DNA of 10,627 nt. Source: Bacillota bacterium. Its GTDB lineage: Bacteria; Bacillota; Clostridia; Oscillospirales; Oscillospiraceae. Made by a program: the position numbers and the translations under genes. The stretch spans positions 1-10,627 of the forward strand of contig WQUU01000200.1 in NCBI GenBank assembly GCA_009781925.1, given 5' to 3'. The notes under the pieces were generated by a model. The model was not told the origin of the DNA. It searched no databases and saw only the letters and a program-made list of their open reading frames with translations. Positions 6,328-10,627 of the stretch are shown piece by piece (the stretch's first letter is position 1; every line of letters starts with the position of its first letter).

Positions 6328-8087
6328 GACACAAGTTCCTCCTCGTTGAGCTGGGACAGCGCGATCTCTTTATAGACCGCGCAGGTGTTGAGCAGCTCTT
6401 TGTGCGTCCCCACGCCGACGACGCCGCCTTCGTCCAGGACAACGATCCGATCCGCGTCCATGATGGTGCCGATGCGCTGGGCCACGATCAGGCTGGTGAC
6501 GCCGGCGCACTCTTTTTTCAGGGCGCTGCGCAGGACGCGATCCGTCTTGTAGTCCAGGGCCGAGAAACTGTCGTCGAAGATGTAGATCTCCGGCTCCCGG
6601 CAGACCGCGCGGGCGATGGCGATACGCTGCTTCTGCCCGCCGGAGAGGTTTGTGCCGCCCTGAGCGACGTCCGCGCCGTATTGGCCCTCCATCTCCTCCA
6701 CAAAGTCGGCGCCCTGGGCGATGGCGACCGCCTTTTTAATTTGCTCCTCTGTGGTGGGTTCTCTGCCGTTCTCCCCGTAGGCCACGTTGGCGGCGACCGA
6801 GTCCTGGAACAGCACCGCCTTCTGGGGCACATAGCCGATCTTGTTGTGCAGGGCGTCCTGGGCGTACTCCTTTACGTCCACCCCGTCGATCAGCACCTCC
6901 CCCTCCGTGGCGTCAAAGAAACGGGGCACCAGATTGATCAGTGTGCTCTTGCCGCTGCCGGTGGAGCCGATAAAGGCCACAGTCTCACCTCTCTTCGCCT
7001 TGAAACTGACGTCTTTGAGCACATAGCCCTCCGCGTCGGGGTATTTGAAGCCGACATTTTTGAACTCCACTTCGCCCACAACGCCCGGCTCTCCCTCTGT
7101 CCGGCTCCCGTCCCGGATGGTGGGCTTGGTCTCCAGCACCTCGTCAATCCGCCGCGCTGCCACAAGCGCCCTGGGCAGAAAGACAAACATCATGACCAGC
7201 ATCATAAAGGCCATGACGACCTGCATGGCGTACTGCGTGAACACCATCATGTTCGCGAAGGTGGTCTTCATGGCGTCCAGGGAAGCCGCGTTTTTGAGCA
7301 AATACGCGCCGATCCAATAAATTGCCAAAGCCAGACCGGACATAAAAAAGTTCATCATCGGCATCATAAAGGCAAAAGCGCGGGTGGTAAAGAGATACGT
7401 CCCGGTCAGTTCCTCGTTGGCCTTCTCGAACTTCACTTCCTGGTAGGCCTCGGCGTTGTAGGCGCGCACCACGCGCAGCCCGGTCAGGTTCTCCCGGGTC
7501 ACGTTATTCAAGTTGTCAATCAAGCCCTGCATTCTGCGGAATTTCGGCATGACGAAGATCAGGGCGATCACCATTCCTATGACAATGATGAGCACGGCGA
7601 CCCCGGTCGCCATGGTCCACTCCATACCTTTGCCCGCGATTTTGATCACTGCCCACACAGCCATGACCGGCGCCGTGAACATCACCTGCAGCCCCATGAC
7701 CACCATGATCTGAACCTGGGTGATGTCGTTGGTCGAGCGGGTGATCAGGCTGGGCGTGGAAAAGCGGTTGATCTCCGCCATGGAGAAGGAGTCCACCTTG
7801 CTGAACAGCATGCCGCGCAGCCGCTGGGCGAAGCCCGCCGCGATGCGGGCCGCGAAAAATCCCACGGCCACCGATGCGGCGAGACTGCCAAGGGCGCAGA
7901 GGAGCATATATCCGCCCTGCGTCCAGATGTCGCCCATGGCGCTACCCGGCGTGATCACCAGGGTGGTGATCTTGGCCATATAGTCCGGCATTTTCAGCGT
8001 GAGCCAGACCTGGCACACGATAAAGCCGAGGCTGACCGCGGCCATGAGCCCCTCTTTTGGTTTTAGGTACTTGAAAATTTTGAACAT
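6324..8087 (-). CDS. ABC exporter half, permease-ATPase, degenerate NBD (TM287/LmrC-like)
   Basis: A partner half-transporter of 587 aa: about six membrane segments within residues 12-305, then an ATPase domain from about 337. Motifs are Walker A GSTGSGKS (374-381), Q-loop Q422, consensus signature LSGGQ (481-485), Walker B IYIFDD (501-506) and D-loop SALD. Two catalytic positions are altered: D506 replaces the general-base Glu, and Gln537 (in VAQRIG) replaces the switch His. The same pair of substitutions is known in TM287 of the TM287/288 heterodimer, where that site binds but hardly hydrolyses ATP. Because this half keeps the consensus signature and its partner keeps Glu/His, the complex should have one active and one degenerate site. 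ATG 8087 has AAGGAG at 8096-8101 as Shine-Dalgarno, 8 nt away, and starts 24 bp after marR. The stop overlaps the next start. Function as an exporter is inferred from the family. Confidence 0.95.
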   Translation of the reverse strand: MFKIFKYLKPKEGLMAAVSLGFIVCQVWLTLKMPDYMAKITTLVITPGSAMGDIWTQGGYMLLCALGSLAASVAVGFFAARIAAGFAQRLRGMLFSKVDSFSMAEINRFSTPSLITRSTNDITQVQIMVVMGLQVMFTAPVMAVWAVIKIAGKGMEWTMATGVAVLIIVIGMVIALIFVMPKFRRMQGLIDNLNNVTRENLTGLRVVRAYNAEAYQEVKFEKANEELTGTYLFTTRAFAFMMPMMNFFMSGLALAIYWIGAYLLKNAASLDAMKTTFANMMVFTQYAMQVVMAFMMLVMMFVFLPRALVAARRIDEVLETKPTIRDGSRTEGEPGVVGEVEFKNVGFKYPDAEGYVLKDVSFKAKRGETVAFIGSTGSGKSTLINLVPRFFDATEGEVLIDGVDVKEYAQDALHNKIGYVPQKAVLFQDSVAANVAYGENGREPTTEEQIKKAVAIAQGADFVEEMEGQYGADVAQGGTNLSGGQKQRIAIARAVCREPEIYIFDDSFSALDYKTDRVLRSALKKECAGVTSLIVAQRIGTIMDADRIVVLDEGGVVGVGTHKELLNTCAVYKEIALSQLNEEELVS

Positions 8088-8111
8088 ACGCTGCTCTCCT
8101 TGCGAATGACG

Positions 8112-8555
8112 TTATTTACAATCCGTACACGGGCACTCCCGCGCGGCGTCCGCGAGTTTTTTCAGGATGCGCAGAAGCTCTTTCGCGTCCTCCTCTCCGA
8201 GGAGCTCCAGCATGTGCGCCGCGCTGCTCAGGGACATCCGGTCGTATTCCTCCGCCTGTTCCCGCCCCGCCGGAGTCAGTTTGACCAGAATCCGCCGGCG
8301 GTCGTTCCGGTCGATTTCCCGGGTGACCAGCCCTTTCCCCTCCAAACTGTTCAGCACCGCGGCGACACGGGCGGAGCTGATGTCCATCGCGCCGCTGATC
8401 TCGGAAGGCAAGACGCTGTCGCGTTTCTCCGAGAGAAACATGACCATAAAAATCTCTCCGTGCATTGTCTCATTGATCTTTTTCTGAGGGCCGAACTTGC
8501 GCATCTGATGTGAGGTGCGAATGAACTGTCTGGCAAGTTCGGAATAGTCCGTCAC
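8112..8555 (-). CDS. MarR-family transcriptional regulator of the ABC exporter operon
   Basis: A 147-aa winged-helix regulator, first gene of the marR-ABC-ABC operon, probably repressing it until a ligand binds. The wHTH spans about residues 48-95, with a recognition helix near SARVAAVLNSLEGKGLV (61-77) and the wing carrying DRNDRRR (82-88) before VKLTPAG, the family hallmark. Flanking helices would form the dimer interface. I chose GTG 8553-8555 because GGAGG (8563-8567) lies 7 nt upstream. An in-frame TTG at 8571-8573 has no such site and would place the Shine-Dalgarno inside the gene. The C-terminus is CPCTDCK, a cluster of three cysteines (141, 143, 146) unusual for the family that could bind metal or respond to oxidation; that is speculation. 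A strong promoter with a palindrome lies just upstream. Confidence 0.93.
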   Translation of the reverse strand: MTDYSELARQFIRTSHQMRKFGPQKKINETMHGEIFMVMFLSEKRDSVLPSEISGAMDISSARVAAVLNSLEGKGLVTREIDRNDRRRILVKLTPAGREQAEEYDRMSLSSAAHMLELLGEEDAKELLRILKKLADAARECPCTDCK

Positions 8556-8559
8556 GGTG

Positions 8560-8569
8560 CCACCTCCCC
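8560..8569 (-). promoter_or_regulatory. Strong ribosome binding site fixing the marR GTG start
   Basis: The minus strand reads GGGGAGGTGG here. Its GGAGG core is 7 nt from GTG 8553-8555, which decides the start against the longer TTG frame. Confidence 0.85.
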
Positions 8570-8574
8570 GCAAA

Positions 8575-8593
8575 TATCTAACAATGTTAAATA
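8575..8593. promoter_or_regulatory. Candidate MarR operator, 19-bp near-palindrome
   Basis: The plus strand reads TATCTAACAATGTTAAATA. Centred on 8584, the 9-bp arms match except for one position, and the core TAACA-N-TGTTA is perfect. It begins inside the -10 hexamer and covers the predicted transcription start of marR. A bound MarR dimer there would block initiation, the common autorepressor arrangement. Binding is inferred. Confidence 0.7.
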
Positions 8594-8619
8594 ATAATAT
8601 CGTTTGTTTCTTCTGTCAA
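8591..8619 (-). promoter_or_regulatory. Sigma-A-type promoter of the marR-ABC-ABC operon
   Basis: On the minus strand, -35 TTGACA (8619-8614), a 17-bp spacer and -10 TATTAT (8596-8591). The spacing and -35 are consensus and the -10 differs at one position. The leader before the GTG start is short and contains the operator-like palindrome. Confidence 0.85.
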
Positions 8620-8631
8620 TAGGCTTTTTGC

Positions 8632-8664
8632 AAAAAGAGAGAGCCCTTTTGGGGGCTCTCTCTT
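8632..8664 (-). terminator. Intrinsic terminator of the small DUF6514-like gene
   Basis: Perfect 12-bp arms at 8635-8646 and 8653-8664 (AAGAGAGAGCCC and its complement) enclose a 6-nt loop. On the minus strand the stem runs into a T5 tract (complement of 8632-8636). It lies 65 bp after the stop of the gene at 8730 and just upstream of the marR promoter, so it insulates the exporter operon. The A/T tract also forms a perfect 14-bp palindrome, CTTTTTGCAAAAAG, at 8624-8637. Confidence 0.9.
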
Positions 8665-8729
8665 GTCATAATTTTCAATATTGTCACCGATCCGCCTCTT
8701 TCTTTTTATTGTCCGCCGCGCGGGGGCGC

Positions 8730-8969
8730 TCATCGCGCCAAAAAGTCCTCCACCACATCCCGCAGGTGGATCGGGCTGAGCTCGAGCTCATTGCAGCGCC
8801 GCACAAGCGCCGCCAGCGCCGGTTCGGACAGGGAGACATCGGAGATACTGTCGCAGCAGACGGAGCGGTCGTCATCCGGCGCCACTTTGATGCCGTATGT
8901 GACGTAGTCGCACAAATCGGGGTCGGAACGGGACTCCTGAAACACGAAATAGAAATATTTACTCTTCAC
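8730..8969 (-). CDS. Small protein of unknown function, DUF6514-like
   Basis: A 79-aa soluble acidic protein with no signal peptide or membrane segment. It begins MKSKYFYFVFQESRSD, has a central DYVTYGIKVAPDD segment and ends PIHLRDVVEDFLAR. This order (aromatic beta strand, VTYGI, an ISDVS turn, then a helix ending in DVVEDFL) resembles the Clostridia family I know as DUF6514; the assignment is from memory of the pattern. No function is established. I chose GTG 8967-8969 because AAAGGAGG (8977-8984) lies 7 nt upstream. A longer frame from ATG 9009-9011 would put this ribosome site inside the gene. It has its own terminator (8632-8664) and is read divergently from tetR across a 478-bp AT-rich gap. 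I see no convincing promoter, although TATATT around 9019-9024 could be a -10. Cys residues in the middle (CDY, SVCCD) have no recognisable motif. Confidence 0.75.
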   Translation of the reverse strand: MKSKYFYFVFQESRSDPDLCDYVTYGIKVAPDDDRSVCCDSISDVSLSEPALAALVRRCNELELSPIHLRDVVEDFLAR

Positions 8970-9084
8970 GATATGGCCTCCTTTGTTTGCGGTCTCATTC
9001 CCGCATAGCACAAAATATACAAACTATCTATCTCTACTCTCACATTCGTCATCTAAATTGACGGAGGCATTTTTCTTTTATTGC

Positions 9085-9203
9085 ATCGAACGTTCGATAG
9101 AATGTCAAGGGGAATATTGTAATTTTTACGAATATTTTGTCACTTCCGCGCCTATTCGACAACGGTCGACAGGAGTTTACTCACAGTAATTTTTCGAATG
9201 CTC
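9085..9203 (+). repeat. Upstream repeat unit, copy 1 (about 119 bp)
   Basis: Opens with the perfect palindrome ATCGAACGTTCGAT (9085-9098) and ends with GAATGCTC (9196-9203). The first 19 bases are identical to copy 2. The last 40 bases match copy 2 at 31 positions by my hand count. The middle has diverged. The opening palindrome has the size and symmetry of a dimeric repressor site. Confidence 0.8.
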
Positions 9204-9205
9204 AT

Positions 9206-9325
9206 ATCGAACGTTCGATAGAATTTTGAGGGGAATTTTTGTAATTGCTGCGCACATTTTTCTATATTTGCGAATATCCTACATAGTTTGACAAAGGTTT
9301 ACTCTTAGTATTTTTTTGAATGCTC
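9206..9325 (+). repeat. Upstream repeat unit, copy 2 (about 120 bp)
   Basis: Starts 2 bp after copy 1 with the same 14-bp palindrome (9206-9219; 16 bp counting the flanking T and A) and ends with GAATGCTC (9318-9325). Its tail contains TTGACA (9288-9293), but no good -10 follows at the right distance. It lies 29 bp upstream of the tetR -35 box. Confidence 0.8.
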
Positions 9326-9354
9326 GACAAATTGTATGAATGTTTGCCAACACG

Positions 9355-9382
9355 TTGACAGACCCAAAAAAGAGCATATAAT
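9355..9382 (+). promoter_or_regulatory. Sigma-A-type promoter of tetR
   Basis: Consensus -35 TTGACA (9355-9360), a 16-bp spacer and consensus -10 TATAAT (9377-9382). Predicted start is near 9389, leaving a leader of about 60 nt before the ATG at 9448. Confidence 0.88.
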
Positions 9383-9383
9383 C

Positions 9384-9397
9384 TGATTCATGAATCA
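9384..9397. promoter_or_regulatory. Candidate TetR operator, perfect 14-bp palindrome
   Basis: TGATTCATGAATCA is a perfect palindrome immediately after the -10 box, covering the predicted transcription start of tetR. This is a typical place for a TetR-family dimer to repress its own gene. Its sequence differs from the ATCGAACGTTCGAT palindromes upstream, so two regulators may act here. Confidence 0.65.
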
Positions 9398-9447
9398 ACT
9401 TATGACATAACAAATGCAAAAACTAACCATAAGAGAGGAACAAGCAG

Positions 9448-10089
9448 ATGAGCAAGCGGAAAGTCCCCGGCTATGGCTATGACAGCGAGACAAAACACAG
9501 GATCTTAGGGGAGGCTACAAAACTCATCGCGCTCAGGGGATTTGGCGCCGTGTCCATGCGGGATATCGCCAAGACCGCAGGCATCCAAACGAGCACGATC
9601 TATTATTATTATAAAAGCAAAGATATTTTACTGGAAGATGTCCTGGCCCGTTTTGAGGCCGGGTATAAACAATATTTTGACCGGATGCTCCAGACGAGCC
9701 GGACGGCGGCTTCTTTGGCAGAACTCATGGACAATATCTTTAACACGGAGTTTATAGAGACGCTCAATCCCATGGCCTATTTTAGCATGTCCATCACGGT
9801 CAAGGAACAGCACAGCAACATCCCCGCGCGCAAATGTGCCTTTGAGCTCTTTTTTGAGTACGGCATCACACGGATGCAGACCGCGTTTGATCATTTGATC
9901 GATATAGGCGTCATCCCCCCCTCAGACACCAGGATGGTCGCCACGCTCCTGATGTTCTTTGTGCTCGGCAACAACGACATCCGTATGCATGAATACGCAG
10001 GTACAAAACCGCCGGTCGACTATATAGAACTGTACCGCGATCTGAAGAAATTTATGACCTCCGCCCTCGCGCAGGGCGTATGCGGTTAA
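9448..10089 (+). CDS. TetR/AcrR-family transcriptional regulator
   Basis: A 213-aa all-helical DNA-binding regulator of normal length for the family. The N-terminal domain (about 14-62) carries the TetR helix-turn-helix: KLIALRGFGAVSMRDIAKTAG then the recognition helix around QTSTIYYYYKSKD (47-59). The remainder (about 65-205) is the variable ligand-binding and dimerisation region, with aromatic-rich helices such as AFELFFEYGITRMQ. The ligand cannot be predicted. ATG 9448 has GAGAGG at 9433-9438, 9 nt upstream. The gene has its own strong promoter with an overlapping palindrome and its own terminator, so it appears monocistronic and self-controlled. Its target is not obvious: the divergent neighbour is the DUF6514-like gene, and no enzyme or pump gene is linked on the plus strand. 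Its codons look somewhat less GC-rich than those of the sugar operon, and AT-rich DNA flanks it. Confidence 0.92.
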   Translation: MSKRKVPGYGYDSETKHRILGEATKLIALRGFGAVSMRDIAKTAGIQTSTIYYYYKSKDILLEDVLARFEAGYKQYFDRMLQTSRTAASLAELMDNIFNTEFIETLNPMAYFSMSITVKEQHSNIPARKCAFELFFEYGITRMQTAFDHLIDIGVIPPSDTRMVATLLMFFVLGNNDIRMHEYAGTKPPVDYIELYRDLKKFMTSALAQGVCG

Positions 10090-10097
10090 AAATAAGA

Positions 10098-10136
10098 CGG
10101 CCCGTCAAGCAGCCCTTGACAGGCCGCCCTGTTTTT
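10098..10136 (+). terminator. Intrinsic terminator of tetR
   Basis: Arms at 10098-10109 and 10115-10126 pair 6 bp at the loop, then one C-A mismatch, then 5 GC-rich pairs, with a 5-nt loop CAGCC. A T5 tract (10132-10136) follows. It starts 9 bp after the tetR stop. The minus strand beyond the stem also carries T-rich sequence, so weak bidirectional action is possible. Confidence 0.88.
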
Positions 10137-10175
10137 ATGGAATCTATATTTCAATAATAGCACTTTTTGGGAGTT

Positions 10176-10216
10176 TGTCAAGGATATTTTTGTAATATTT
10201 ATGGATATTTTGTCGA
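10176..10216 (+). repeat. Degenerate third copy of the tetR upstream repeat (41 bp)
   Basis: Aligns without gaps to 9103-9143 inside copy 1, with 32 of 41 positions identical by hand count. Shared blocks are TGTCAAGG at the start and ATATTTTGTC near the end. It lies downstream of tetR in the same orientation and lacks the 14-bp palindrome. Low complexity makes chance similarity a real alternative. Confidence 0.5.
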
Positions 10217-10276
10217 ATTTTCAAATATTATGTAAATCTTGTTCATCATATATAAAGCTCCCTGATATCGCGATTG

Positions 10277-10313
10277 TTCATGACTATATTTATTGTAAAA
10301 ATATAGTTATGAA
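10277..10313. repeat. AT-rich long inverted repeat
   Basis: 15-bp arms, TTCATGACTATATTT (10277-10291) and AAATATAGTTATGAA (10299-10313), pair with one mismatch around a 7-nt loop. No T-tract or GC-rich stem is present, so it is unlikely to be a terminator. It could be a protein-binding site, an RNA stem, or the remnant of a small palindromic element. Confidence 0.75.
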
Positions 10314-10320
10314 GGACATG

Positions 10321-10381
10321 AAAAAAACACCCCCCACCACATGTTTCGCATGAAAAAAGTGCGGTCACATGATGTGGGGGG
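10321..10381 (-). terminator. Intrinsic terminator downstream of the hcp-like gene
   Basis: Arms 10330-10344 and 10367-10381 match over 15 bp with two adjacent mismatches, including a six-GC base stem. They enclose a 22-nt loop. On the minus strand the stem is followed by TG and a T7 tract (complement of 10321-10327). It lies 97 bp past the stop of the hybrid-cluster gene, giving that transcript an unusually long 3' UTR. Confidence 0.8.
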
Positions 10382-10478
10382 CGTATTCTTAACGCCTGTT
10401 TTGTCGCAGCTACGCCGTTCGGCATCGGGCAAATGATAAACCCACAGGAGCACAAATAGAAACCTGGCCGGAAACAAA

Positions 10479-10627
10479 TTATTTGCCTTCCAGGATCCGG
10501 GCCAGATCCGCCTCGGGGGTATCGGTCAGGCGGAGGGCACAGGTCTCCACGAGGGTGTTCAGCACTGTCTCGGAGAAGAACGCCGGGGCGCTGGGCCCGA
10601 TGGTGATGTTCCTGAGGCCGAGAGACA
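10479..10627 (-). CDS. hcp: Hybrid-cluster protein / hydroxylamine reductase, C-terminal end (partial)
   Basis: The last 48 codons of a minus-strand gene running off the right edge of the window; stop TAA is the complement of 10479-10481. The fragment reads SLGLRNITIGPSAPAFFSET, then VLNTLVETCALRLTDTPEAD, and ends LARILEGK. It matches the conserved C-terminus of the prismane/hybrid-cluster family, in which LG(V/L)KNI.LGPTLPAFLSPNVL..LVE is typical. Hcp proteins carry a [4Fe-2S-2O] hybrid cluster and act on hydroxylamine or nitric oxide in nitrosative stress. The related carbon monoxide dehydrogenase CooS shares this end, so it remains an alternative. The fragment is divergent: IGPSAPAF instead of LGPTLPAF, and SET where SPN is usual. 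Start, cluster ligands and promoter are outside the window. Confidence 0.8.
   Translation of the reverse strand, partial: SLGLRNITIGPSAPAFFSETVLNTLVETCALRLTDTPEADLARILEGK

Larger units (their letters stand above)
8970..9447. other. AT-rich divergent intergenic region upstream of tetR
   Basis: A 478-bp gene-free stretch, visibly richer in A+T than both neighbours. It holds the ribosome site of the minus-strand small gene, two tandem imperfect copies of a roughly 120-bp unit (9085-9203 and 9206-9325), a consensus promoter (9355-9382) and a palindrome at the start site (9384-9397). A smaller inverted repeat, TCGAC-N4-GTCGA, lies at 9156-9169. No convincing coding frame or tRNA/rRNA-like fold is seen; a small RNA is not excluded. 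Confidence 0.8.
10090..10478. other. AT-rich convergent intergenic region between tetR and the hcp-like gene
   Basis: A 389-bp gene-free stretch. It holds the tetR terminator, a 41-bp degenerate copy of part of the upstream repeat (10176-10216), a long AT-rich inverted repeat (10277-10313), and the minus-strand terminator (10321-10381). About 97 bp of undistinguished 3' sequence then precedes the stop of the hybrid-cluster gene. Short reading frames here lack ribosome sites and protein-like composition. Confidence 0.75.

Noticed and set aside
4516..6375. A 619-codon open frame on the plus strand opposite the ABC gene
   Set aside because: The translation is His/Asp/Arg-rich low-complexity antisense of a clear ABC transporter; no domain, ribosome site or plausible membrane/soluble pattern. 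It is a GC-rich antisense shadow.
6402..8066. A 554-codon open frame on the plus strand opposite the second ABC gene
   Set aside because: Same character as the one above: His-rich antisense translation of conserved ABC motifs, with no initiation signal.
8553..8573. Longer marR start at TTG 8571-8573
   Set aside because: It would translate the Shine-Dalgarno itself as RGGG; the GTG at 8553-8555 has ideal spacing from GGAGG.
8970..9011. Longer start at ATG 9009-9011 for the small DUF6514-like gene
   Set aside because: No ribosome site precedes it, and a strong AAAGGAGG lies inside, 7 nt before GTG 8967-8969.
9288..9316. Second tetR promoter using TTGACA at 9288-9293
   Set aside because: The hexamer 17 bp downstream is TTTTTT and nearby TATTTT is too close; the pair at 9355/9377 is far better.
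9085..9325. CRISPR-like array from the repeated palindromes
   Set aside because: Only two units, 121 bp apart, with the similarity extending through both unit ends; no regular short repeats or spacers and no cas gene.
10310..10354. Tiny plus-strand frame MKDMKKTPPTTCFA
   Set aside because: 14 codons without a clear promoter or ribosome site, overlapping the minus-strand terminator arm; most likely chance.
10246..10455. A 69-codon minus-strand frame across the hcp terminator
   Set aside because: It runs through the terminator hairpin and the AT-rich inverted repeat, has Cys/Gly-rich junk composition and no ribosome site.

Overview
The window looks like chromosomal DNA of a GC-rich member of the Clostridia, probably a gut or anaerobic Oscillospirales-type organism. 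I base this on protein style: a GPH-type sugar symporter with Firmicutes-style glycosidases, an LmrCD/TM287-288-type ABC pair with a MarR gene, a small protein resembling DUF6514, and the tail of a hybrid-cluster (prismane) protein. Strong Shine-Dalgarno sites with GTG starts fit too. No mobile-element gene, tRNA, rRNA or CRISPR array is visible. The species cannot be named from sequence alone.

Layout. (1) 1-4420, plus strand: an alpha-glucoside/galactoside utilisation operon made of the 3' part of a GH36 alpha-galactosidase, a GPH-family cation:sugar symporter, and a GH13 alpha-glucosidase overlapping the symporter gene by 29 bp. The residue after the GH13 nucleophile is Val, which predicts alpha-1,6 preference. 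The operon therefore probably imports and splits raffinose-family or isomalto-oligosaccharides in the cytoplasm. A perfect 12-bp-arm palindrome sits across the GH36 stop codon. (2) 4447-8555, minus strand: marR followed by two ABC half-transporter genes, translationally coupled by an ATGA overlap. One half has a degenerate ATPase site (Asp for the Walker B Glu, Gln for the switch His) and the other is canonical, so they should form an asymmetric heterodimeric exporter. marR has a near-consensus sigma-A promoter with a 19-bp near-palindrome at the start site, suggesting autorepression of the operon. (3) 8730-8969, minus: a 79-aa DUF6514-like protein with its own terminator. (4) 8970-9447: an AT-rich non-coding stretch holding an imperfect tandem duplication of about 120 bp, each copy opening with the same 14-bp palindrome, followed by a sharp promoter and a different 14-bp palindrome. 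(5) 9448-10089, plus: a TetR-family regulator with its own terminator. (6) 10090-10478: AT-rich non-coding DNA with a degenerate third copy of part of the upstream repeat, a long AT-rich inverted repeat, and a minus-strand terminator. (7) 10479-10627, minus: the C-terminal end of a hybrid-cluster protein (hydroxylamine reductase-like).

The sugar and exporter operons converge with only 26 bp between their stop codons and no good terminator between them. The least explained part is the AT-rich, repeat-bearing DNA on both sides of tetR, which resembles a multi-site regulatory region and may be a separate module inserted in GC-rich surroundings. I found no convincing new enzymatic system. The best leads are the tetR control region, the palindrome that supplies the GH36 stop codon, and the shortened, N-terminally extended GH13 enzyme.
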